64,000 bases of DNA, taken from positions 1 through 64,000 of the forward strand of contig JAGKTQ010000011.1 in NCBI GenBank assembly GCA_021153325.1, written 5' to 3'. The notes below the pieces were generated by a model. It saw nothing but the letters and a program-made list of their open reading frames with translations. It was not told where the DNA came from and ran no database searches. This stretch comes from Lachnospiraceae bacterium (GTDB lineage: Bacteria; Bacillota; Clostridia; Lachnospirales; Lachnospiraceae). The translations under genes and the position numbers were made by a program. The stretch's first letter is position 1. Every line of letters begins with the position of its first letter. Below are positions 7,526 through 15,649 of the stretch, piece after piece.

Positions 7526-8005
7526 ATGGGTTTTTATGAATTTATAATATGCTTTGTTGCCGGAATAGCAGCAGGATTAGGAACTGGGTTTGCAGGAATG
7601 AGTGCAGCGGCAGCGATCAGTCCGCTTTTAATTACATTTTTAGGAATGCCAGCTTATGAGGCGGTCGGCATTGCTCTTGCAAGTATTTGCGGATTTGTCG
7701 GCGCAGGCGGCGGAATGATGATGCTTCTTGTATTGACTACTGTGCTTGGATATGAATTGAAAACTGCGGTTGGTACGAGTGTGTTTGTTATGAGCTTTAC
7801 CGCTTTCACAGGAGCGGTCAGCCATTTCGCGCTTGATGGAATGCCAGATATAGCCTGTTTAGTGGTCTGTATATTATCCACCTTGCTGTGGGCGAGAGTG
7901 GCAGCAAAAATTGCAAATAAGGCAAATCCACTTACTTTAAATCGTGTTACAGGTGTGATTCTTATATTGATTGGAGTGGCTATTTTTGCAGTGAATTTAA
8001 TATAG
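7526..8005 (+). pseudogene. TauE/SafE (TSUP) permease with internal deletion
   Basis: The 159-aa frame keeps the two ends of a TauE/SafE sulfite-exporter-family protein: AGLGTGFAGMSAAAAISP and PAYEAVGIALAS from the first half, then GFVGAGGGMMMLLVL and GTSVFVMSFTAFTGAVSHF from the second. Family members are usually about 250-270 aa and carry roughly 100 residues (three to four membrane segments) between ALAS and the GFVGAGGG repeat. Here ALAS joins ICGFVGAGGG directly, in frame. I infer an in-frame deletion. The product could still be made but would lack half of the transport core. It lies at the right border of the accessory stretch. Confidence 0.7.
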
Positions 8006-8140
8006 AGAAAAGTACTGTAATACGATTCTGATAAAAGAGTGAACATTCATGAAAAAATGACCCATTGCCATATTTTAATGTCGCTGATACTATGGAAGAG
8101 TTACGAAAAAGTACTATGTACATTATGAAGGAGAGAGGTA

Positions 8141-9106
8141 ATGAAAAAACTAAAGAAAATCTTATTAGTGACAGCGATGACTGCTGCAATGGCAGTTTTG
8201 ACAACAGGATGCAGCTTGAAGCAACCAAACGAAGCAGAGAGAGCAGAAAATGTAATTGAAGCTTATCAGACAGGTGATTATGAGAAATTTAAATCTTACA
8301 TTAAAGAGGATGAGCGCATCGGATACTTTATGGATGCTTTAGATGATACAAATGCGGATGGAATGGTTGAAGTATATCAGAAGGTATATGAATTAACAAA
8401 AACAGCAGAATTTACAGTTACAGAGATCAAAGATGACAACACCGATGAGTATGCAACAGTTGTTATCAAAACAGTTGATTTTACAGATGCTTTAAGAGAA
8501 GCAATGGAAGCAGCAGCAATGGAAGGTGGAGATGTTTATGAAGATGCTCCAACATGGATGATGGAAGCATTAAGCACAGGTGGAGAATCTGTTGAAATAG
8601 AAGTACAGGTTCGTACACATTCTAGTGGAAATCTGTATGATGGATTTAATGATGAATTTTTAGCTGCTATCACAGGCGGATTTTATGATTATATTCCAGC
8701 TACTATGACAACATGTACATCAACAGATGGATACAATGATAAAACCTATATGTTTGCAACCTATGATGAAGTACGTTCTTCTTTGGATGTATTTAATCTT
8801 CCATTTGAAGGTGTAGAATATACAGAGGATGAAATCAATGAGATCATTGATTTATATACATCTGATTATGAAGGATATGATGGACTTGCAGTGTGGGCTG
8901 AAAGTGACGAAGATGGATTAGTTTTATATATGTACACAGATTATGATGTAATTGATACTTGGACATTGGAACAGTTAGACTTAATTACTTCAGGATATGG
9001 TGATACAATCAGCTTACAGACATCCATTAGTGGTTATGAAAGCGATGGTTATGAATGTGAGACAACAGACTTTGGTTCTGGTGTGCTCTCTGAAGATGCA
9101 GAGTAA
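8141..9106 (+). CDS. Acidic secreted lipoprotein of unknown function
   Basis: The 321-aa product has a signal peptide and lipobox LTTGC (Cys24), so it should be anchored outside the membrane. The mature part is strongly acidic, with alternating helices and strands and repeated AYQTGDYEKFKSYI-like and short D/E-rich loops. The N-terminal 80 residues look like a DUF5105 or DUF4878-like lipoprotein fold, but I am not certain. No catalytic motif is seen. The ribosome binding site GGAGAGAGG is strong. The gene is alone, ends in a clear terminator and probably has its own promoter in 8006-8140. Confidence 0.7.
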   Translation: MKKLKKILLVTAMTAAMAVLTTGCSLKQPNEAERAENVIEAYQTGDYEKFKSYIKEDERIGYFMDALDDTNADGMVEVYQKVYELTKTAEFTVTEIKDDNTDEYATVVIKTVDFTDALREAMEAAAMEGGDVYEDAPTWMMEALSTGGESVEIEVQVRTHSSGNLYDGFNDEFLAAITGGFYDYIPATMTTCTSTDGYNDKTYMFATYDEVRSSLDVFNLPFEGVEYTEDEINEIIDLYTSDYEGYDGLAVWAESDEDGLVLYMYTDYDVIDTWTLEQLDLITSGYGDTISLQTSISGYESDGYECETTDFGSGVLSEDAE

Positions 9107-9135
9107 AATAATTTTTTAATAAAATGAAGTTTACA

Positions 9136-9176
9136 GGCCTTGTGCAGAGGAAAAAGCCTTTGCACAAGGTCTTTTT
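9136..9176 (+). terminator. Intrinsic terminator
   Basis: GGCCTTGTGCA (9136-9146) pairs with TGCACAAGGTC (9161-9171) with one G-T pair. TTTTT follows directly. It closes the lipoprotein gene. Confidence 0.85.
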
Positions 9177-9281
9177 AATTCATAGGAAATTCTTTTATTA
9201 TGTTTATGCTACTAGAGCATTTGTAAGAGGCATGGTAAAATGATAGGAAGGAGATGTTATTGATAGATAAGGAGTGACTTT

Positions 9282-11141
9282 ATGCAAATTAAATCCATCC
9301 ACATAAAAAACTTCAAATCCATCCGGGAACTGGAACTTACCGACATCGAAAATTCTTTGATACTGGTCGGCAAAAATAATACAGGAAAGACAGTCGTTCT
9401 GGATGCCATTCGTGCAGTAACGGGCAATTATACGGTGCAGGAAATTGATTTTAATGAGAAGAAACAGAATATTGAAATTGCAATGGTTCTTGAACTGACA
9501 GAAGAAGATCTGCGGCAGTTTCATGGGCGGGGATTAGTCAGTGCCTACAAGCGGTATGATTCTTGGAAAAATGATTTTTGTGAAAAGCTCCCTTCTTTTG
9601 TGGATGGAAAGATTAAGTTTACCTGCTCGATTAATCGAAACGGGAAGATACGATATGAGGATGGTTCGCGCAAAAACAATCGTTACATTTCCGAGGTTCT
9701 TCCCAAACTTCATTTTGTAGATACGACTCGAAATTTGGCTTCCTTTCAGGAAGATTTGCTTCTGTTCCAAAATTCGGATGAGCTTGTGCATATGCGTTCC
9801 AATGTCTGTATGTTCAATGCGGCAAAAAAGTGCAACCAGTGCTTTAGCTGTATTGGATTGATCAATAAGAAGAAACCAGAGGAACTGCAGCTATGCGAGA
9901 CAGCTAAACTTTTAGAGTACAAAATGTATCAGCTGAATCTACATGAGTTTTCACAGAAGGTAAATGAAAATTATCGGAAAAATGGTGGTGTTGAAGAAAT
10001 ACTTTATACCTTGTCCTGCAATATGGATAAAATGTTTGAGATGGAAGTAAATGCATGGCATGAAGAGTTAAAGCGCCTCAGTCCTGTAGAGCATCTTGGA
10101 AATGGTATGAAAAGTATTTATATGCTTTCACTTTTGGAAACTTATATTGAAGATGAAAAGAGAATTCCAAGTATTATTATGGTAGAATATCCGGAATTGT
10201 TTTTGCACCCATCCTTGCAGAAGACGGCAAGTAAAATTCTCTATCGCCTGTCAAAGAAGAATCAGGTGATTTTTACGACCCATTCGCCGAATATGATCGC
10301 GAATTTTACAAGAGGCCAGATCTGTCAGATCGTTCTGGATGAAGAGGGATATTCGGTAGCACGCCAGAATGCCGATATTGATGATATTTTAAATGACTTA
10401 GGGTATAGTGCCAATGATTTTTTGAATGTGGATTTTGTGTTTATTGTAGAGGGCAAACAGGACAAAACAAGATTTCCGCTTCTTTTAGAAAAATATTATT
10501 CGGAAGTGCACGACAAGAATGGTGGTCTGTCCCGTATTTCTATTATTACAACAAATAGTTGTACGAATATCAAAACATACGCCAACTTAAAATATATGAA
10601 CCAGCTTTATTTGCGGGATCAGTTTTTGATGATCCGCGATGGTGATGGAAAAGATCCGGAGGAACTTGCTGGTCAGTTATGTCGTTATTATAGCGAACGA
10701 AATAAACAAGATATCGATAAATTACCTAGAGTCCGCAGGCAGAATGTTTTAATCTTAAAATATTATTCTTTTGAAAATTATTTTTTGAATCCGAAAGTTA
10801 TGGCGCAGCTTGGTGTGGTAGAGAGCGAAGAAAAGTTCTGGGAGATCTTGTTCTCAAAATGGGAGCAGTATTTGCATAAAATTTCCAGTGGCAGACATCT
10901 TACGGAAGTTTTGGGAGAGGAGATTGGTTCTATTGAAGAACTTCAGGAGTATTTTGAGGAGTTTAAAATTTATATGCGCGGCCATAATCTGTACGATATT
11001 TTTTATGGCAGGTTCAAAGAGCAGGAGACGGAGCTGCTTCGGAAATATTTGGAGTTGGCACCAAGAGAGGATTTTGCAGATATATTAGATGCCATCGATT
11101 CGTTTATTTATTTTGACAGCCGCAGAAAAAAGAATGGATGA
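9282..11141 (+). CDS. OLD-family ATP-dependent endonuclease (ATPase plus TOPRIM)
   Basis: The 619-aa product has an N-terminal RecF/SMC-like ATPase with Walker A GKNNTGKT (30-37), a coil-rich middle, a signature-like HLGNGMKS (271-278), Walker B ending in VEYPELFLHP (Glu302) and a switch His334 in FTTHSPN. A C-terminal TOPRIM nuclease domain follows, with Glu390 in FIVEGKQD and the DxD pair Asp453/Asp455. This is the OLD nuclease layout, shared by phage P2 Old and GajA of Gabija. Unusual is a cysteine cluster, Cys176, Cys184, Cys187, Cys190 and Cys205, inserted in the ATPase domain and resembling a zinc or Fe-S site. No UvrD-like partner (GajB) is nearby. It is a stand-alone gene with its own promoter gap and terminator. 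A role in DNA metabolism or phage defence is inference. Confidence 0.85.
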   Translation: MQIKSIHIKNFKSIRELELTDIENSLILVGKNNTGKTVVLDAIRAVTGNYTVQEIDFNEKKQNIEIAMVLELTEEDLRQFHGRGLVSAYKRYDSWKNDFCEKLPSFVDGKIKFTCSINRNGKIRYEDGSRKNNRYISEVLPKLHFVDTTRNLASFQEDLLLFQNSDELVHMRSNVCMFNAAKKCNQCFSCIGLINKKKPEELQLCETAKLLEYKMYQLNLHEFSQKVNENYRKNGGVEEILYTLSCNMDKMFEMEVNAWHEELKRLSPVEHLGNGMKSIYMLSLLETYIEDEKRIPSIIMVEYPELFLHPSLQKTASKILYRLSKKNQVIFTTHSPNMIANFTRGQICQIVLDEEGYSVARQNADIDDILNDLGYSANDFLNVDFVFIVEGKQDKTRFPLLLEKYYSEVHDKNGGLSRISIITTNSCTNIKTYANLKYMNQLYLRDQFLMIRDGDGKDPEELAGQLCRYYSERNKQDIDKLPRVRRQNVLILKYYSFENYFLNPKVMAQLGVVESEEKFWEILFSKWEQYLHKISSGRHLTEVLGEEIGSIEELQEYFEEFKIYMRGHNLYDIFYGRFKEQETELLRKYLELAPREDFADILDAIDSFIYFDSRRKKNG

Positions 11142-11147
11142 TAAAAG

Positions 11148-11186
11148 AGCCCTTGCCGGAAATGATGTGTCCGGCAAAGGCTTTTT
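11148..11186. terminator. Terminator between convergent genes
   Basis: A 13-bp stem with one mismatch, 11148-11160 with 11170-11182, is followed by TTTTT on the plus strand. A shorter T-rich stretch on the other side may also serve the minus-strand CheY gene. Confidence 0.85.
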
Positions 11187-11196
11187 ATGTATTGTT

Positions 11197-11556
11197 TTAT
11201 GGAACTATTTTCTTTAATGTGGTCAATACTTCATTTTCATCAAATGGTTTGGTGATGAATTCTTCTGCTCCACGTTTCAAAGCATCTACCATTTTTTCTT
11301 TTTGACCAGCTGCAGTGATCATAACCACTTTCGCATTTTCATCTGCATGCTTGATCAAGCTGAGGGATTCAATTCCATCCATGACCGGCATGGTAATGTC
11401 CATTGTGACGATATCCGGTTTTAATTCTTTGTATTTTAAATATCCTTCTTCTCCGTTAACTGCTTCACCAATGACTTCGAATCCGCCTTTTTCCAAAACT
11501 TCTTTTAATATTTTTCTAGATGTTTTTGAGTCATCTACCATTAATACTGTTGCCAT
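11197..11556 (-). CDS. CheY-like single-domain response regulator
   Basis: The 119-aa product is only a receiver domain: acidic pair Asp8/Asp9, phospho-acceptor Asp53 (VTMDITMP), Thr81 and Lys103 (TKPF), all conserved. Without an output domain it must act through partners, like CheY on the flagellar switch or as a phosphate sink. It lies 12 bases downstream of a gene for a CheX-like protein, which by family knowledge can dephosphorylate CheY. No chemotaxis or flagellar genes are in the window, so the kinase must be elsewhere. Confidence 0.9.
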   Translation of the reverse strand: MATVLMVDDSKTSRKILKEVLEKGGFEVIGEAVNGEEGYLKYKELKPDIVTMDITMPVMDGIESLSLIKHADENAKVVMITAAGQKEKMVDALKRGAEEFITKPFDENEVLTTLKKIVP

Positions 11557-11568
11557 CTTCTTATCCTC

Positions 11569-12438
11569 CTACGCAAGTTCTGCTACTGTAAAATATAAAC
11601 TATGTCCACCGACAAAAATCGGTACTTTGCAAATGGTTGTCTTTGCTTTTGCAGTTACATCTTCATAGTCTGGTGGCATTAATTCCAGAAAACTGCCCTG
11701 TCTGCTCAGTGAGGAAACGTATAGACCGTTCACACAATTTAAAAATTCGCCAGCTGCATCTAAAGCATCCATATCCAATTGAGGGAAATCCTCATGACCG
11801 AATACAGAACAAAGATTTAGCAGTGCACCATCCCCCTCTGAAAAGCAGTCAATAATTCCTTTTTCTCCGCTTAAAGCCTGACTTACTTGCCCATCTTGTG
11901 GAAAAGTGTTAACCATTTCGGCATTGCCGATAAAAGTATGTCTGTCAATCAATCGAATTAAAGTACGGATTGCTGTAGAAATCACTTCTGTAAATTGTTT
12001 GCCGTCTTCCGGTATGAAAAGTGGAACGATTCGATCGACTTCGTCACTCTTAAGTGCATCTAATTCAGAATTGCTGTAGCCTTTTTCCAGACGAAATTCA
12101 TTGACAAGTCCGTCTACTTCATCCATAGTTACATATTCACTATCTACTAAGGCTTGCATAAACATTAAATAGCTATTCCCCTGTTTCTTTAAAAGTTTAC
12201 CGACCTGCTCATCTGTCAGATAACCCTTTGATACTGCAATATCACCAAAACGTTGGTCCATGATAGCTTGCAGTCTGTTTACCTCATTTGTCTGTTCCAT
12301 GGTCATCATACCTTCAGCTACTGCGATCAAACCAAGTTTCACACGTACAGAATCCTGTTTTTCCAGTGTTTCCTTCAGCTGTTCAGTAGTAATTTTGCCT
12401 TTTTCCACGAGATAATTACCCAGTATGTACTCTACCAT
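11569..12438 (-). CDS. CheX-like phosphatase with N-terminal MshEN-like region
   Basis: The 289-aa product has two parts. Residues 1-120 contain repeated short motifs such as LGNYLVEKGKITTEQ and FGDIAVSKGYLTDEQVGKLL, the pattern of MshEN/T2SS-E N-terminal domains, some of which bind c-di-GMP. Residues 145-289 look like a CheC/CheX domain, with the phosphatase signature ExxN at Glu231 and Asn234 in AAGEFLNCVNG. CheX dephosphorylates CheY-P, and the partner CheY gene lies directly downstream. c-di-GMP control of the phosphatase is a testable inference. The promoter at 12474-12502 overlaps a palindrome. Confidence 0.75.
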   Translation of the reverse strand: MVEYILGNYLVEKGKITTEQLKETLEKQDSVRVKLGLIAVAEGMMTMEQTNEVNRLQAIMDQRFGDIAVSKGYLTDEQVGKLLKKQGNSYLMFMQALVDSEYVTMDEVDGLVNEFRLEKGYSNSELDALKSDEVDRIVPLFIPEDGKQFTEVISTAIRTLIRLIDRHTFIGNAEMVNTFPQDGQVSQALSGEKGIIDCFSEGDGALLNLCSVFGHEDFPQLDMDALDAAGEFLNCVNGLYVSSLSRQGSFLELMPPDYEDVTAKAKTTICKVPIFVGGHSLYFTVAELA

Positions 12439-12470
12439 ATTGTGTCCCCCATATCGTATTTAGATATTTT

Positions 12471-12502
12471 TTCTTATTATTTTGAATAATAAGAAAATTC
12501 AA
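12471..12502 (-). promoter_or_regulatory. cheX-cheY promoter overlapped by an 11-bp inverted repeat
   Basis: On the minus strand TTGAAT (12502-12497) and TAATAA (12479-12474) are spaced by 17 bases, a sigma-A type promoter. TTCTTATTATT (12471-12481) and AATAATAAGAA (12485-12495) are a perfect inverted repeat covering the -10 box and much of the spacer, so a repressor site is likely. Confidence 0.5.
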
Positions 12503-12518
12503 GTATTTTCTCTTAATT

Positions 12519-12534
12519 TTCAGTATATACTGAA
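12519..12534. promoter_or_regulatory. Perfect 16-bp palindrome
   Basis: TTCAGTATATACTGAA is fully self-complementary. It lies 17 bases upstream of the -35 box of the cheX promoter and about 160 bases upstream of the gene at 12693. It has the look of a dimeric regulator site; the regulator is unknown. Confidence 0.45.
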
Positions 12535-12692
12535 GCGGCTGGAGTGTCAAGAAATAGCGAAGAGGATAGAAATATAATAATTTTTGAAAGAGGAAAAATA
12601 GGTAAAACTTTTGTGGAGTCTTTGAATGTGGTATTATAGTATTATATTAGAAATTCGATAAAAGTAAGAATGGGAACGGTGGATGAATCAGT

Positions 12693-13559
12693 ATGAAAAA
12701 GATTAATTTTTTCCTACCGGGTTTTTATGAAAATTTCCGGTTAATAACTTTTTTGGCGGACTTGATGCAGGAGAGCCCGGAATTATTTTATGATAATATT
12801 CGGATAGGTGCTGTTTATGGGTGCTTTCCTGGAAGTATATGGAATGGCGGAAGGGTCATTCTTGGAAATGCGACGAAGCAGGAAATAGAATATGCGATTG
12901 CCGAATATAATAAACGTGGCATTGCCATTCGCTATACGTTTACCAATCCATTATTAGAGAAAGTACATTTAATGGATACCTTCTGTAACTTGTGTATGGA
13001 ATTGGGGGATAACGGTAAAAATGAAGTACTTGTAAACTCTCCGGTGTTGGAAGAGTTTATTCGAAAAATGTATCCGAGCTATGCTATCCTATCTTCAACC
13101 ACGAAATGTCTGGATGACTTTGGTTCTATACAGCAGGAACTGGAAAAAGAATATAGTCTTGTAGTGCTGGATTCTGCAATGAATAACACAGAGCAATTGT
13201 TCAAAATGGAGCATAAGGAAAAGATAGAGTTGATCGTGAACCATTATTGTATAGATAATTGTCCGAGAAGAAAGGATCATTATGATGCAGTTGGAAGATG
13301 TCAGTTGGAATTTTCTGAATTGGATTTTGAAGAATGTAATAATATAAAGCGTGACTTCTATCAGATTATGGAAAATCGTTCTTTCATTTCGACGGATGCT
13401 TTGTATGGGCGGTATTATGATGCTGGTTTTTGCAATTTTAAGTTAGATGGACGGGGATTTAATAAATATAAGGTGATCGAAAGTTTTGTGTACTATCTTG
13501 TAAAACCGGAATATCGGGATAGAGTGCGTATTCAACTTTTAAGAGCAACAGGGAAATAA
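12693..13559 (+). CDS. U32-peptidase-like TIM-barrel protein
   Basis: The 288-aa product starts with a strand and FLPGFYEN. It has GIAIRYTFTNPLLEK, an NEVLVNSPVLEEFIR strand-helix unit, and a conserved cysteine motif NHYCIDNCPRRKDHYDAVGR at about residues 202-221. This order resembles the U32 peptidase/UbiU-UbiV family, where the cysteines bind Fe-S or metal. Residue spacing differs from typical U32 proteins, and two further cysteines lie at about 237-250. It is cytoplasmic. The gene ends 15 bases before an Fe-S aldo/keto reductase, so the pair may share a pathway. The function is not assigned. Confidence 0.55.
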   Translation: MKKINFFLPGFYENFRLITFLADLMQESPELFYDNIRIGAVYGCFPGSIWNGGRVILGNATKQEIEYAIAEYNKRGIAIRYTFTNPLLEKVHLMDTFCNLCMELGDNGKNEVLVNSPVLEEFIRKMYPSYAILSSTTKCLDDFGSIQQELEKEYSLVVLDSAMNNTEQLFKMEHKEKIELIVNHYCIDNCPRRKDHYDAVGRCQLEFSELDFEECNNIKRDFYQIMENRSFISTDALYGRYYDAGFCNFKLDGRGFNKYKVIESFVYYLVKPEYRDRVRIQLLRATGK

Positions 13560-13574
13560 GGAGTCGGAGGAACT

Positions 13575-14693
13575 ATGGGAAATCAATATTTTGAAAATGT
13601 AAAGAAAAATTTTGGATTTGGGTGCATGAGACTGCCCATGAATGGAGAAGAGGTAGACTATGAGGAAACTTGTAAAATGGTGGATACCTTTCTCGAAAAA
13701 GGATTTAACTACTTTGATACGGCACACGGCTATCTTGAAGGAAAAAGTGAGATCGCACTTCGAGAATGTCTTGTAAAGCGTCATCAAAGAGAGGATTACA
13801 TATTAGTAAATAAATTGACAACAACTTTTTTTAATAGGGAAGAAGAAATAAGACCATTTTTTGACAGCCAGTTAGAAGCCTGTGGTGTGGAGTATTTTGA
13901 TTTTTATTTAATGCATGCACAGAATGCAGAGTATTTTGAAAAGTATAAAAAATGCAGAGCGTATGAGACCGCATTTGCATTAAAAAAAGAGGGAAAAGTA
14001 AAGCACGTCGGTCTTTCTTTCCATGATAAAGCAGAAGTATTGGATGAGATTTTGACAGAGTATCCAGAGATAGAAGTTGTACAGATACAGTTTAATTATG
14101 TGGATTATGACGATGCGGGTATTGAAGGCAGAGAATGCTATGTGGTGTGCTTAAAACACAATAAGCCGGTGATTGTTATGGAGCCGGTAAAGGGTGGAAG
14201 CTTGATCAATCTGCCGGAAGAGGCACAGAAGATATTTGATGAATTGAGCGGAGGCAGCAATGCAAGCTATGCGATTCGATATGCAGCAAGCTTCGACAAT
14301 ATGATGATGGTGCTTTCCGGTATGAGCAATATGGAGCAGATGGAAGACAACATCAGCTATATGAAGGATTTTAAACCTTTGTCAGAGAAGGAACATGAGG
14401 CGATCAGAAAAGTATGTGCTATTTTTAAGGCACAGGATCTGATTCCATGTACAGCCTGCAAATATTGTGTGGATGGCTGCCCGAAAAAGATTTCCATACC
14501 GGATCTTTTTGCAGATATGAATGCAAAGAAAACGTATAAGGACTGGAATAGTGAATGGTATTATTCGGTGCATACACAGAAGGGCGGTAAGGCATCGGAT
14601 TGTATCAAATGTGGTAAGTGTGAAAAGGTCTGTCCACAGCATTTGCAGATTCGTGAACTGCTAGAGGAAGTGGCGAAGGAATTTGATAAATAG
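13575..14693 (+). CDS. Aldo/keto reductase with C-terminal 4Fe-4S ferredoxin domain
   Basis: The 372-aa product has an AKR barrel (GFGCMRLPMNGEEVDYE at the start, FDTAHGY with catalytic Tyr, KHVGLSFHD, and MEPVKGGSL). It also has a ferredoxin-like extension with CTACKYCVDGCPK and CIKCGKCEKVCPQ cysteine motifs from about residue 296 onward. This fused type is common in strict anaerobes and probably couples NAD(P)H and Fe-S electron transfer to carbonyl reduction. The substrate is unknown. ATG 13575 has a CGGAGG site. It forms a likely operon with the U32-like gene before it. Confidence 0.9.
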   Translation: MGNQYFENVKKNFGFGCMRLPMNGEEVDYEETCKMVDTFLEKGFNYFDTAHGYLEGKSEIALRECLVKRHQREDYILVNKLTTTFFNREEEIRPFFDSQLEACGVEYFDFYLMHAQNAEYFEKYKKCRAYETAFALKKEGKVKHVGLSFHDKAEVLDEILTEYPEIEVVQIQFNYVDYDDAGIEGRECYVVCLKHNKPVIVMEPVKGGSLINLPEEAQKIFDELSGGSNASYAIRYAASFDNMMMVLSGMSNMEQMEDNISYMKDFKPLSEKEHEAIRKVCAIFKAQDLIPCTACKYCVDGCPKKISIPDLFADMNAKKTYKDWNSEWYYSVHTQKGGKASDCIKCGKCEKVCPQHLQIRELLEEVAKEFDK

Positions 14694-14694
14694 G

Positions 14695-14981
14695 TATCAA
14701 AAGATAAGATAAGCTGTAATGCATGCCACAAAAATGAGTTCATCTTTTGTTCCGTGTTTCGGCTATAAGATTTTATAAATGTTCTGGTAAGGATATGTAG
14801 ATAAACGCAACCGGCTGGAATTTGCCATCCATGGCTCAGTTCCAGCCTTTCATTGGCATCCATGCCACTGAATTGCTAAGAGTTACAGAACATTAATAAA
14901 ATCTAATATCCTACACAAGTCACAAAGGACGAACTCATTTTTGCAGCATGCTATTACAGTTTTGAACCCTAACTTTTGATA
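14695..14981. repeat. 287-bp imperfect palindrome (MITE-like or giant hairpin)
   Basis: The whole gap folds on itself. TATCAAAAG at 14695 is matched by CTTTTGATA ending at 14981. Further in, CTGTAAT, GCATGC, CAAAAATGAGTTC and AGATTTTAT-AATGTTCTG each have an inverted partner at the mirrored place. The centre is GGCTGGAA...TTCCAGCC around a CCATGG. No open frame is inside. The layout fits a non-autonomous miniature inverted-repeat element, or a long structured RNA. It begins one base after the aldo/keto reductase stop codon. Confidence 0.75.
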
Positions 14982-15033
14982 GACTAATTTAATGAGAAAG
15001 AAGTTCATAAATAAAGAACATAGAGGTTATGGG

Positions 15034-15453
15034 ATGGAGCATGAGTTGGAAAAGGCTAAGAAAGTGTTGAGTGAGGGAGACTATACTTGCGTTATGGTAA
15101 AGGGGGAACAGGTATATACGAGCAGGGAGCGGGGAATTAAGCCGCTGTACCATATAGTGAAAGAGCACGCTGATAGGAAAGGATATGTGGCTGCAGATAA
15201 GGTAGTTGGAAAGGCGGCAGCATTCATGTATGTACTGATGGAAGTAAAGAATGTGTATGCACAGGTCATTAGCACCCCAGCATTGGAAGTATTAAAAGCA
15301 GCAGGAATAGAAGTTACTTTTGAGAAAAGTGTAGAAGCTATCCGGAACAGGACGAATACAGGATTTTGCCCGATGGAGAGTGCTGTGATGGAGGTACAGA
15401 TGCCGGAAGAGGCATTGGAGGTTTTGAGGAAGAAATTGGAGGAATGCGGATAA
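15034..15453 (+). CDS. DUF1893 domain protein
   Basis: The 139-aa product matches DUF1893: an N-terminal LSEGDYTCVMVKGEQVYTS strand pair, then RGIKPLYHIV, then KVVGKAAAFMYVLMEVKNVY and the cysteine turn TGFCPMESAVM. The fold is related to cytidine deaminase-like proteins. The function is unknown. I start at ATG 15034 because GAGG at 15023-15026 is well spaced; an upstream ATG at 14992 has no site and lies just outside the palindromic element. It is a lone gene. Confidence 0.8.
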   Translation: MEHELEKAKKVLSEGDYTCVMVKGEQVYTSRERGIKPLYHIVKEHADRKGYVAADKVVGKAAAFMYVLMEVKNVYAQVISTPALEVLKAAGIEVTFEKSVEAIRNRTNTGFCPMESAVMEVQMPEEALEVLRKKLEECG

Positions 15454-15649
15454 AATTAGCAGGCAATTTGTTCCCAAATGGGAAGCGGATATTGTTTTGT
15501 CAGGGCAGATTCCAAATATTGTATAAATATGAATGTTGGTTAATTTTATTAAACATTAATTACTATGTGCTCAATTGTGGATTGTTAGATTGTTTGTTAT
15601 GATGAAATTGCAAAGGCCGATGCATATCAATTTAGAGGAGGTTCTATTT

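Noticed and set aside
8065..8259. 64-codon frame across the lipoprotein start
   Set aside because: It begins with TTG, overlaps the well-supported lipoprotein gene and has no coding-like continuation.
9282..11141. GajA of a complete Gabija system
   Set aside because: No UvrD-like GajB gene follows; the next gene is an opposite-strand CheY behind a terminator.
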